Source: a bacterium (GTDB lineage Bacteria; Oederibacteriota; CAKKQC01). From it: DNA of 64,000 nucleotides. This document shows, one piece after another, positions 30,168-37,968 of the stretch (its first letter is position 1; the number at the start of each line of letters is the position of its first letter). The stretch spans positions 23,517 to 87,516 of the forward strand of contig CAKKQC010000007.1 in the NCBI GenBank assembly GCA_919901855.1, written 5' to 3'. The notes under the pieces were generated by a model. That model was not told the DNA's origin. It saw only the letters and a program-made list of their open reading frames with translations, and made no database searches. A program made the position numbers and the translations under genes.

Positions 30168-32068
30168 CAGAGGAACGCCTCGCACCGGGCGACGAGCATC
30201 TCGTCGCTCTCGCCGTGGGCCATGCTGAGCGCCGCTTCCACGATAAGGTCCAGCCGCCGCGCGTACTTCACCGCCAGCGCCTTCGCCTTGAGTTCCATCG
30301 TGTGACGCACCCCGCCGCCGGGCCGGGTGGTCACGAACTGGGTCGCGGCCATCCGGACCAGTTCCTCGTCCGCGAACTCGACGGCCACGGTTTCGGCGGC
30401 CAGCGGGAAGAGGCTGATCGCGGCGAAGCCCCGGAACAGCGACTCGAGCTCGGCGAGATCCCTCTGGCTCGAGGGTTTCGCGCCCGCGACCCGAATGAAC
30501 TCGGCCTTCGCCCACGCGGCCAGCTCCGCATGGCTCTTGAGCGTGAGCGGGGCCATCTCACCGGTCGCCGCCTCGCCGGGCCGGGCCAGCGCGCCGACGG
30601 CGTGGAGCCCGTTCGCAGTCTTCAGGAGAGCTTCAACCGCTGGGCCGGCATCGGCCCCGGGCATCTCCTCCAGCCACTCACGCATGGAGTCGCGCCACCA
30701 CGCGGGCAGGCTCGCCGCGAACCGCTCCCGGAGTTGCGGCGGTTCCATGCTCACGAGCGCGGCCGTCACACTGCCCCGGAGATAGCCGACCACGAGTTCC
30801 AGCCCCCCGTCCGCAAGCGCGGCCACGTCCGCGACGGTCCGGAACGGACCGCCGTCCCCGCCCGCCGCCTCGAGATGTTCCCTCAGCTCCGCCCGCCTCG
30901 TGAATCCGCAGTCCGAGGCGATCACGGCATCCTGCCGCTGGCCGAACCGCTCGAGGGCGGCGGCCCGCTCGGCGTCCAGATCCCTGCGGATCCGGCAGTC
31001 CGCGCCCTCGGGCGCCGCGAGGAGCCCGAGGCGAACGAGGGGCTCGTCCGCGAACTCCCGGGCCACCGCGTCCACGGCGAGCGGGAACTGCCCCAGGGCG
31101 TAGACCCCCTTGAACAGGGTCACGAGCTCGGCCATCGTCCGTCGGCTGGCAGGCGTGGTGCCCGCGATCCCGATGAACGCCTCCCGGCCCCACCGGATGA
31201 CGTCCGCCCGACTCATGGCCGTGACCCGAGGCAGGATCCCTTTCCGGGTTTCGCCGGGCAGGTTGAACCCGCGGAACCGGCCATGCAGGTCGTTGGCGAC
31301 GTCGACGAGAAACTGCCTCGAGGCGTCCAGCGTTGGCTTGCCGCCCGACTCAGCCATCAGCCGACGGCAGTACTCGAGCCGGCCCGCGGGAATGCTCGCC
31401 GAGAACCTGGCGGTCATCGGGGCCGGCTCGCCGTCGAGAAGGACGGCGAGCGGCCCGTCATCCATGTGCCGGAGGATGAACTGGACGGCGCCGTCGGGAA
31501 GCGCCATCACGTCCGCAACCGACTTGATCGGCCCAGGGACTTTGACGGGGCGGTTGCGCCACTCCTCCGTGTGGGCGCGCAGTTCGATCCACTCCTTGAA
31601 CCCGTAGGCCATCGCGACCGCGAGTTGGGCGTCATTGAGATCCACCGCAGCGGCCAGGATGGCCGCATCCGATGCCGCCGCGAACCGGTCGATCTTCCTG
31701 AAGATTGGGCAGGCCTGCGGGTCCTTGCGGCCGTGGGCTTCCAGCAGGTTCTTGACCTGCTGGCGGACGTAGTCGAGCTCGGGATGTTCGGGTGTCTCCC
31801 CAAGAACAGACACGTTTGCGGGCCCCTCGACCCGGGCTTTCAACTCGCCCCAGCTCTTGAACCCGTATTCCATCGCAAGCGCGAACTGGGCGTTGTGAAG
31901 GTCGAGCTCGGCGTCCAGGATCGCGGCATCGGCCGCGTCCTTGAACCGGTTGAGGTTGCGGAGAACGGCGCACACGGAAGCGTCCTTGCGTCCGTGGGCA
32001 TGCAGGACGTCCTTGGCTTGTTTCTTGAGCTGTTCGAAACTGGCATTGGCAGGCAGGGACTTGGACAT
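30167..32068 (-). CDS. Repeat protein: two ankyrin-like N-terminal modules plus duplicated FliG-like C-terminal region
   Basis: A 633-residue protein from ATG 32068 (the upstream purine stretch GGGGG serves as ribosome site). Residues about 9-80 and 99-168 are two copies of a module seen before ankyrin repeats: QLKKQAKDVLHAHGRKD ... LHNAQFALAMEYGFKSW. From about 178 on, two larger repeats follow. Each has a FliG-C-like helical part (SVADVMALPDGAVQFILRHM; TVADVAALADGGLELVVGYL) and a shared block (AEFIRVAGAKPSSQRDLAEL; REAFIGIAGTTPASRRTMAE). No signal peptide or enzyme motif is visible. There are no flagellar genes here, so a motor role is unlikely; a scaffold or interaction protein is more plausible. 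Function unknown. Confidence 0.65.
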   Translation of the reverse strand: MSKSLPANASFEQLKKQAKDVLHAHGRKDASVCAVLRNLNRFKDAADAAILDAELDLHNAQFALAMEYGFKSWGELKARVEGPANVSVLGETPEHPELDYVRQQVKNLLEAHGRKDPQACPIFRKIDRFAAASDAAILAAAVDLNDAQLAVAMAYGFKEWIELRAHTEEWRNRPVKVPGPIKSVADVMALPDGAVQFILRHMDDGPLAVLLDGEPAPMTARFSASIPAGRLEYCRRLMAESGGKPTLDASRQFLVDVANDLHGRFRGFNLPGETRKGILPRVTAMSRADVIRWGREAFIGIAGTTPASRRTMAELVTLFKGVYALGQFPLAVDAVAREFADEPLVRLGLLAAPEGADCRIRRDLDAERAAALERFGQRQDAVIASDCGFTRRAELREHLEAAGGDGGPFRTVADVAALADGGLELVVGYLRGSVTAALVSMEPPQLRERFAASLPAWWRDSMREWLEEMPGADAGPAVEALLKTANGLHAVGALARPGEAATGEMAPLTLKSHAELAAWAKAEFIRVAGAKPSSQRDLAELESLFRGFAAISLFPLAAETVAVEFADEELVRMAATQFVTTRPGGGVRHTMELKAKALAVKYARRLDLIVEAALSMAHGESDEMLVARCEAFL

Positions 32069-32260
32069 GGCGGACCCCCTTTCGAGATCTGCCCGGTGTC
32101 CGCGCGCTCGGGCCGAAAGTGGGTCACGACTAGGTTTTGGGTCCCGGTCGGAGGTGGGCTCAGCCCTTTCCGCGGACAACGCGGCGCCCTCATGCGCCTT
32201 ACCTTCACGATAGGCGTGTGTGGGGGGCGCCGTCAACCACCCGGACGCGATCGAAGAGGA

Positions 32261-32304
32261 GTACGGCTATCTGCCGTACACTATCCACAGAGGCTAACCG
32301 TACA
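32261..32304 (+). promoter_or_regulatory. Operator-like inverted repeat and half-site upstream of the TacA-type antitoxin
   Basis: GTACGGC-N5-GCCGTAC (32261-32279) is a perfect 7-bp inverted repeat, and CCGTACA recurs at 32298-32304 next to the ribosome site. TACACT at 32277-32282 could be the -10. Autoregulation by the antitoxin is the likely meaning. The rest of the 247-bp gap back to 32069 holds only the ribosome site of the minus-strand repeat protein. Confidence 0.5.
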
Positions 32305-32315
32305 GGAGGATGCTG

Positions 32316-32585
32316 ATGGCGGGAAGGACCGAGAGGCTGGAGATAAGGATCTCTCCGGAGCAGAAGGGGATTCTGGAGCGTGCCGCGGCGGCCATGGGCA
32401 AGCCGCTTACGGGATTCGCGCTCTCTCACCTGCTCGAGCGAGCGCGGGAGATCGAGGAGCGTCCCCGGACGAGAGTCCTTTCCCACCGGGATCACAAGCG
32501 ATTCCTCGCGATCCTGGGATCCGGGGCCGCGCCCGTGCCGGCGCTGAAGGCCGCGGCGCGGAGGCACAGGGGCCGCATCGGCTGA
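32316..32585 (+). CDS. DUF1778/TacA-type antitoxin, apparently orphan
   Basis: An 89-residue protein, MAGRTERLEIRISPEQKG then LERAAAAMGKPLTGFALSHL, the ribbon-helix-helix DNA-binding part of TacA antitoxins (DUF1778). The C-terminal half contains SHRDHKRFLAIL, similar to the toxin-neutralising F-x-x-x-L region. ATG 32316 is preferred to ATG 32310 because AGGAGG ends directly before the latter. TacA partners a GNAT acetyltransferase toxin that blocks aminoacyl-tRNA; here only a remnant of that toxin follows. Confidence 0.82.
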   Translation: MAGRTERLEIRISPEQKGILERAAAAMGKPLTGFALSHLLERAREIEERPRTRVLSHRDHKRFLAILGSGAAPVPALKAAARRHRGRIG

Positions 32586-32595
32586 CGGGCCCGCG

Positions 32596-32705
32596 TGGAC
32601 CATCGAGCGCATCCGGAAAGACCAGGCGCGGGATACATCTATAGCTGCGGAAACGGGGAGCTGAACGCGCCAATCAAGACTATCTCCCTGCTATTGAAGA
32701 GTTGA
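32596..32705 (+). pseudogene. Remnant of a TacT-like GNAT toxin (N-terminus, frameshifted and truncated)
   Basis: In one frame (from 32596) the DNA reads WTIERIRKDQARD and in the next frame (from about 32643) SCGNGELNAPIKT. Together these match the start of TacT toxins, where a W-x-I-E-R-L segment is followed by F-x-C-G-N-x-x-L-(N/D). A frameshift separates the two pieces and a stop arrives at 32705, before any acetyl-CoA-binding motif. The position directly after the antitoxin gene fits. It cannot encode an active acetyltransferase. Confidence 0.65.
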
Positions 32706-32730
32706 GTCGGGAGCCGAAGAGACATACACT
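32702..32730 (+). promoter_or_regulatory. Promoter TTGAGT-N17-TACACT, leaderless
   Basis: TTGAGT (32702-32707) and TACACT (32725-32730) are separated by 17 bases. The -10 ends seven bases before ATG 32738, so transcription should begin at or one base before the start codon. The TTG at 32702 is in frame with the coding region but is better read as the -35. Confidence 0.65.
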
Positions 32731-32737
32731 GGCCCGG

Positions 32738-34447
32738 ATGGCTCCGGTGACGTTCGATCTCTCCCAGGTGCCCTACAGCCGGCGCGGGTCGTACCTGTGC
32801 GTCTCCCGGCTCGGCAACGGCGGGCTGTTCCTCCGGACCGTCCGGGGCGGGCTCGACCACCGCCAGGCCCTCTCGATCGCGCTCGTGCGCGACGGGAAGG
32901 TCGTGCCTGGCGAGGCTACGGCGACGCCGGACGGGATCACGCTGGCGGGCGGGGGCGTCAAGGCCGAGCTCGTCCTGTCCGGGCCCGCGCGGTTCCGGTT
33001 CCGGGTCGAGGGCGGCGGGCTCCGGCTCGCGGTACCCGAGGTGAAGGCGGGATGGAAGACCGTCTACGCCCTGCCCGACGCCGCCGGCCGCTGGCAGGTG
33101 AACGCCTCGCCGCTCGAGTCCCGGTACATGCTCGTGCCCCTGCGGGGGACGTTGGCCATGGACGCCCCCTGGGCCCGATCCGCTCCGGATCGAGTTGTCG
33201 CCGACTTCGTGCCGGTGGACGGCGTGGCCGAGGGCGCCGTCGACGAGTGGTTCTCGACGTGGGTGCCGGGGCCCGAGGGCGGCGTCCGGGACGCCCGCGC
33301 GTCGGTCGCGGCCGGGTTCTCGAAATGGCTGGACGGCACTCTCCCGGGCCCGCCGGACCTCGCGGATGCGCGCGCGCTCACGGCGTACGTGAACTGGTCC
33401 GCGATCGTGGGTCCGTCCGGGCACTTCCGGCGGGAAGCGATGCTCATGTCCAAGAACTGGATGACGAACGTCTGGTCGTGGGACCACTGCTTCAATGCCA
33501 TGGCGCTCGCGGCGCAGGACCCCGACCTCGCGTGGGACCAGTTCATGGTCATGTTCGACCAGCAGGACGCGCACGGGGCGATCCCCGACAGCCTGAACGA
33601 CCGGACGATGGCGTGGACGTGGTGCAAGCCGCCGATCCACGGCTGGACGCTCCTCGAGTTGATGAAGCAGCCGGCGCTGGCCGAGCCCAAGCGGCTGCGG
33701 GAGGCGTACGGCCCGCTGGTCGCGTGGACCCGGTGGTGGCTCGAGCACCGGGACGCGGATGGCGACGGCGCGTGCGACTACCATCACGGCAACGACTCGG
33801 GCTGGGACAACTCCACGGTATTCGACGGCGGGTGCCCGCTCGAGGGCGCGGACCTGACCGCGTTCCTGGTTATCCAGGCGAAGGCGCTGGCCGAGGTCGC
33901 CGGCCGGCTGGAGCTCGACGGGGAGGCGATCGAGTGGCGCCGCACGTCAGACCGGCTGATGAAGATTCTCCTCGCGCATCACTGGCGCGCCGACCGGTTC
34001 ATCTCGCCGAAGTCCGGCGACCACGCGGTCGCCGACGGCGACAGCCTCATCGGGTTTCTCCCCCTGCTCCTGGGCCCTTCGCTCCCCGCGGAGGTCCGCC
34101 GGTCGCTCGTCGCCGGGGTGACCGAGCCCGGCCGGTTCCTGACCGACTGGGGGTGCGCGACGGAGAGCGTCCGGAGCCGGTTCTACGAGTCCAACGGCTA
34201 CTGGCGCGGGCCGATCTGGGCGCCGCCGATGATGATGCTCTGCGACGGGCTGGACCGGTCGGGGGAGAGGGCCACGGCGCGCGACCTCGCGGCGCGGTTC
34301 TGCCGCACGGTGGCGAAGAGCGGGGCGGCCGAGAACTTCGACGCGAAGACCGGGGAGGGGCTCTGCGACCGTGCGTACACGTGGACCGCGAGCGTCTTCC
34401 TCCTGCTGGCCAACCGCTTCCTCCTCCCCGGGCGTCAGGCGGTATAA
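32738..34447 (+). CDS. GH63-like alpha-glycosidase (mannosylglycerate hydrolase/glucosidase type)
   Basis: A 569-residue protein with an N-terminal beta-rich domain (residues 1-150) and an (alpha/alpha)6 barrel. Signature segments are MTNVWSWDHCFNAMAL, DYHHGNDSGWDNST (with the probable acid Asp) and ESNGYWRGPIWAPPMM, as in GH63/GH37-like enzymes. Such enzymes hydrolyse alpha-glucosides or mannosylglycerate. No signal peptide, so cytoplasmic. The ATG at 32738 is favoured over a TTG 36 bases upstream because the promoter overlaps that stretch. It heads a group with a BadF-type kinase (9-bp gap) and a GH94 phosphorylase. Confidence 0.78.
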   Translation: MAPVTFDLSQVPYSRRGSYLCVSRLGNGGLFLRTVRGGLDHRQALSIALVRDGKVVPGEATATPDGITLAGGGVKAELVLSGPARFRFRVEGGGLRLAVPEVKAGWKTVYALPDAAGRWQVNASPLESRYMLVPLRGTLAMDAPWARSAPDRVVADFVPVDGVAEGAVDEWFSTWVPGPEGGVRDARASVAAGFSKWLDGTLPGPPDLADARALTAYVNWSAIVGPSGHFRREAMLMSKNWMTNVWSWDHCFNAMALAAQDPDLAWDQFMVMFDQQDAHGAIPDSLNDRTMAWTWCKPPIHGWTLLELMKQPALAEPKRLREAYGPLVAWTRWWLEHRDADGDGACDYHHGNDSGWDNSTVFDGGCPLEGADLTAFLVIQAKALAEVAGRLELDGEAIEWRRTSDRLMKILLAHHWRADRFISPKSGDHAVADGDSLIGFLPLLLGPSLPAEVRRSLVAGVTEPGRFLTDWGCATESVRSRFYESNGYWRGPIWAPPMMMLCDGLDRSGERATARDLAARFCRTVAKSGAAENFDAKTGEGLCDRAYTWTASVFLLLANRFLLPGRQAV

Positions 34448-34448
34448 T
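34443..34448 (+). promoter_or_regulatory. TATAAT eight bases before the BadF-type kinase start
   Basis: A consensus -10 overlaps the stop codon of the GH63-like gene and ends eight bases before ATG 34457. No Shine-Dalgarno is present. This would give the kinase its own near-leaderless transcript within the cluster. No clear -35 at 17 bases. Confidence 0.5.
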
Positions 34449-34456
34449 CCGCCCAC

Positions 34457-35458
34457 ATGAGAGGGGCACGCGGGGCGCGGACGGGAGTCATCCTCGGGGT
34501 CGACGGGGGCAACTCGAAGACGGATGCCGTGATCGCGAACGCGCTCGGCCGCGTCGTCGCGATCGCGTCGACAGGCGGGAGCAACCACGAGAACCTGGGC
34601 TTGAGGAAGTGCGTCCGCGTCCTTGACCGGCTCGTGACCGACGCCTGCCGGAAGGCGAAGGTGTCCCGCCGGGACATCCGGGGCGCGTGCTTCGGGCTGG
34701 CGGGGGTGGACATCCCCGCGGACTTCCCGCTCGTCGAGCGACAGGTGATCGCCAAGCTCGGTCTCCGCTGCCCGACGAAGCTCCACAACGACGCCTTCCT
34801 GCCGCTCTTCAACGACCAGTACCGCAGCCGCGGCGTCGGCGTTACCGGCGGAGCCGGCCGCAAGTGGGTGGGCGTGAACGGGAACCGGCTCTGGATGATC
34901 GAGGGCTACGGCCTGCCCGACCTGCGCATGGTCCTCGAGGCCGAACTGCTCCGGGCGGCCGAGGGCGTCAAGGTCCCGGACGGGTTCGACCGCCGGCTGC
35001 TCCGGTACCTCGGGTACCGGAGCTTCCGGCAGTACGTGGAGGAGCAGTTCTTCCGGACCGGCCGGCCGTACGTGAAGAACAGCGTCCCGGACTACTGGAC
35101 GCGCCGGTTCCACCTCCCGAAATGGTTCGCCGGCGAGCTCCGGCGCGGGGGCGCGACCGCGCGCGCGGCCCTTCGCGAGTACGGCGGCTACGTGGCGGCC
35201 GGCGTCGAGGGCGTCCTCCGCAACACCGGCCTGCTCCGGGCGAAGGTGGACGTCGTCCTCTCGGGGAGCGTGCTCGCCAACGTGAAGCCCGTCCGCGACG
35301 AGGTCGTCCGGCGGCTGGCGAAAACGGCGCCGCGCGCCCGCGTCATCGGCGCGAAGTACAAGCCCGTCCGCGGCGCGCTCGCGTACGCCGCCCAGCTTGC
35401 GTGGGGGGGCCTGCCCGACGGCGCCCTGCGCGAGCCCTGGCTGTTATACCGTCCCTAA
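34457..35458 (+). CDS. BadF/BadG/BcrA/BcrD-family ATPase, N-acetylglucosamine-kinase-like
   Basis: A 333-residue ASKHA-fold protein. The phosphate-1 motif is ILGVDGGNSKTDAVIAN near the N-terminus, followed by GACFGLAGVD and LHNDAFLPLF, and later VVLSGSVLAN in the adenosine region. The eukaryotic-type GlcNAc kinases and bacterial relatives belong here. Between a GH63-like enzyme and a GH94 phosphorylase it would phosphorylate the free hexose or hexosamine left after phosphorolysis. The TGTGAGGGG motif for Fe-S BadF-type activators is not visible, so a sugar kinase is preferred. Confidence 0.75.
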   Translation: MRGARGARTGVILGVDGGNSKTDAVIANALGRVVAIASTGGSNHENLGLRKCVRVLDRLVTDACRKAKVSRRDIRGACFGLAGVDIPADFPLVERQVIAKLGLRCPTKLHNDAFLPLFNDQYRSRGVGVTGGAGRKWVGVNGNRLWMIEGYGLPDLRMVLEAELLRAAEGVKVPDGFDRRLLRYLGYRSFRQYVEEQFFRTGRPYVKNSVPDYWTRRFHLPKWFAGELRRGGATARAALREYGGYVAAGVEGVLRNTGLLRAKVDVVLSGSVLANVKPVRDEVVRRLAKTAPRARVIGAKYKPVRGALAYAAQLAWGGLPDGALREPWLLYRP

Positions 35459-35475
35459 CTGAAAGGAGTCCTGAC

Positions 35476-37869
35476 ATGCGCTACGGACACTTCGACGACG
35501 CCGCCAAGGAATACGTCATCACCCGGCCCGACACCCCGCTCTCGTGGAGCAACTACCTCGGGACCACGGACTACGGGGCCGTCATCACGAACAACGCCGG
35601 CGGCTACGGGTTCTACAAGTCCGGGGCGCAGGGGCGGTTCCTGCGGCTGCGGTTCAACGGCATCCCCATGGACCAGCCCGGCCGGTACTTCTACCTCCGG
35701 GACAAGGACTCCGCGGATTTCTGGTCCGTGTCGTGGCAGCCGGTGGGCAAGCCGCTGGACACGTTCAAGTCCACGTGCCGGCACGGCACCGCCTATTCGA
35801 TCCTCGGGTCCGAGTATTCGGGCATCAAGGCCGAGGCCACGTACTTCGTGCCGCTGGGCCAGATCTTCGAGTACTGGAAGCTCAAGGTCACGAACACGAC
35901 TAAGAAGCCGCGGAAGCTCTCGGCGTTCACGTACTGCGAGTTCTCGAACGACTGGAACACGACCCAGGACCTCGTGAACCTCCAGTACACGCTCTTCATC
36001 GTGAAGGGGTCCCTGCGCGACGGCCTCCTCTCCGTCGCCCGCACCGACCACATGCCCATCAACCCCGAGGGCCGCGTCGAGCACGACTGGAGCAAGCGCA
36101 ACTGGATGGCGCTCGTGGGCGCCCCGCTCGCCGGGTACGACACGAGCCGCGAGGCGTTCCTGGGCGCCTACCGGTCCTACGACCGCCCCTCCGCGGTCGA
36201 GGCCGGCAAGTGCTCGAACAGCAATGCCTACGGCGACAACGCCTGCGGGTCGCTCCAGGCGGACCTCGACCTGGCGCCTGGCGAGACGAAGGAGATTCTC
36301 GTCATGCTCGGCATCGGCGACGCCGGGCTGGTGGGGAAGAAGACCGTGGCCGAGTTCGGCTCCGTGGCCCGCGCCGACGCCGAGCTCGTGAAGCTCAAGG
36401 AGAGCTGGCACGCGAAGCTCGGGAGCCTGATCGTCGAGACCCCGGACAAGGAGCTCAACTCCATGCTCAACGTCTGGGCCCTCTACAACGGGCTAATCAC
36501 GTTCGCCTGGTCGCGCGCCGCGAGCCTCGTCTACAACGGCGAGCGCGACGGCCTCGGGTTCCGCGACTCGGTCCAGGACGTGCTGGGCGTGACCGCCGCG
36601 ATCCCGTCGGATTCCCGGGAGCGGCTCGAGCTCCTGCTGACGGGGCAGGTGTCCACGGGCGGCGCCATGTCGGTCGTCAAGCCGTTCGACCATCACCCGG
36701 GCAAGGAGCCGGAGCCGGCTCCCGACCACTACCGGTCCGACGACTGTCTCTGGTTCTTCAACGCGATCCCGGCTTATGTGGCCGAGACCGGGGACGACGC
36801 GTTCTACGACAAGGTGCTCCCGTACGCCGACAAGGGCGAGGCGACCGTGTTCGGCCACCTGCGCCGGGCGCTCGAGTTCAACCTCACGCGCACGGGCAAG
36901 CACGGCCTGCCGTGCGGACTCGAGGCCGACTGGAACGACTGCCTGCGGCTGGGCTACAACGGCGAGAGCCTGTTCGTCGCCTTCCAGGTCCGCCTTGGGC
37001 TCAACGTCTACGCCGAGATCGCGGACCGGCTGGGGAAGCCCGCGGAGGTCGCGTGGGCCAAGGCCGAAGGGGCGAAGATGGACGCCGCGATCCAGAAGAC
37101 GTGCTGGGACGGGAGCTGGTTCATCTGGGCCATCGGCGAGGACGGCACCGTGTACGGCACCAAGGACTACGCCGAGGGCCAGGTCTACTTCAACACCCAG
37201 GTCTGGGCCGTGCTCTCCGGGGCGGCCAGCCCCGAGCAGGCGCGGAAGTGCATGCAGACGGTCAAGGAGAAACTCGCGACGCCGTACGGGCTCATGCTCT
37301 CGGCGCCGCCGTTCGAGAAGACGCCGATCGACGTCATGCGCGCCGTGCTCTTCAACAACGGGATCAAGGAGAATGCCGGGATCTTCAACCACACCCAGGG
37401 CTGGGGCGTCATGGCCGAGTGCATGCTCGGCAACGGCGACCGCGCGTACGAATACTACCGGGCGTTCATGCCCGCGGCGTACAACGACCGGGCGGAACTC
37501 CGCCAGATCGAGCCGTACGTGCAGGGGCAGACGACCTACTCGACGTTCTCGCCGCGCGCGGGGAACGCGCGTACGTCGTGGCTGTCGGGGGCGGTGGCGT
37601 GGGCGTACTACAGCGCGACGCAGTACATGCTCGGCATCCGTCCGGAGCTCCAGGGGCTGCGGATCGATCCGTGCATCCCGAAGGAATGGAAGGGCTTCAC
37701 GGCGACCCGGCGGTTCCGCGGCAAGACTGTGGAGATCACGGTCAAGAACCCGACCGGCGTGTCCAAGGGCGTGAAGTCGCTGACGCTGAACGGCGAGACG
37801 CTGGCTGGCAACGTGATTCCGCCGGAGAAGCTCCAGGCGGTAAACAAGGTCGAGGCGACCCTAGGTTGA
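35476..37869 (+). CDS. GH94 beta-glycoside phosphorylase (cellobiose/chitobiose phosphorylase type)
   Basis: A 797-residue protein of the usual GH94 length. It begins MRYGHFDDAAKEYVITRPDT with a beta-sandwich domain and continues with the (alpha/alpha)6 barrel; DWNDC (D488 as the general acid), GFRDSVQDVLG, and FNHTQGWGVMAE are family hallmarks. The enzyme splits a beta-linked disaccharide with phosphate into sugar-1-phosphate and free sugar, saving ATP. AAGGAG precedes ATG 35476. No signal peptide. Together with the neighbouring kinase it forms a complete cytoplasmic route for a disaccharide, either cellobiose or chitobiose. Confidence 0.93.
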   Translation: MRYGHFDDAAKEYVITRPDTPLSWSNYLGTTDYGAVITNNAGGYGFYKSGAQGRFLRLRFNGIPMDQPGRYFYLRDKDSADFWSVSWQPVGKPLDTFKSTCRHGTAYSILGSEYSGIKAEATYFVPLGQIFEYWKLKVTNTTKKPRKLSAFTYCEFSNDWNTTQDLVNLQYTLFIVKGSLRDGLLSVARTDHMPINPEGRVEHDWSKRNWMALVGAPLAGYDTSREAFLGAYRSYDRPSAVEAGKCSNSNAYGDNACGSLQADLDLAPGETKEILVMLGIGDAGLVGKKTVAEFGSVARADAELVKLKESWHAKLGSLIVETPDKELNSMLNVWALYNGLITFAWSRAASLVYNGERDGLGFRDSVQDVLGVTAAIPSDSRERLELLLTGQVSTGGAMSVVKPFDHHPGKEPEPAPDHYRSDDCLWFFNAIPAYVAETGDDAFYDKVLPYADKGEATVFGHLRRALEFNLTRTGKHGLPCGLEADWNDCLRLGYNGESLFVAFQVRLGLNVYAEIADRLGKPAEVAWAKAEGAKMDAAIQKTCWDGSWFIWAIGEDGTVYGTKDYAEGQVYFNTQVWAVLSGAASPEQARKCMQTVKEKLATPYGLMLSAPPFEKTPIDVMRAVLFNNGIKENAGIFNHTQGWGVMAECMLGNGDRAYEYYRAFMPAAYNDRAELRQIEPYVQGQTTYSTFSPRAGNARTSWLSGAVAWAYYSATQYMLGIRPELQGLRIDPCIPKEWKGFTATRRFRGKTVEITVKNPTGVSKGVKSLTLNGETLAGNVIPPEKLQAVNKVEATLG

Positions 37870-37931
37870 GGCGGTGCTGGGGTAGCGCAGGCTGTGACCG
37901 GGGTGCGGTTGGGCTCGCGCGCTCGCTGCTG

Positions 37932-37960
37932 TTGGAGAGCAGCCGCTTCTGGCGTATCCT
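37932..37960 (+). promoter_or_regulatory. Promoter TTGGAG-N17-TATCCT before the methylase gene
   Basis: TTGGAG (37932-37937) and TATCCT (37955-37960) are 17 bases apart, and the -10 ends eight bases before ATG 37969. This again predicts a near-leaderless mRNA. The -35 is a weak match. Confidence 0.5.
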
Positions 37961-37968
37961 GAAAGACG

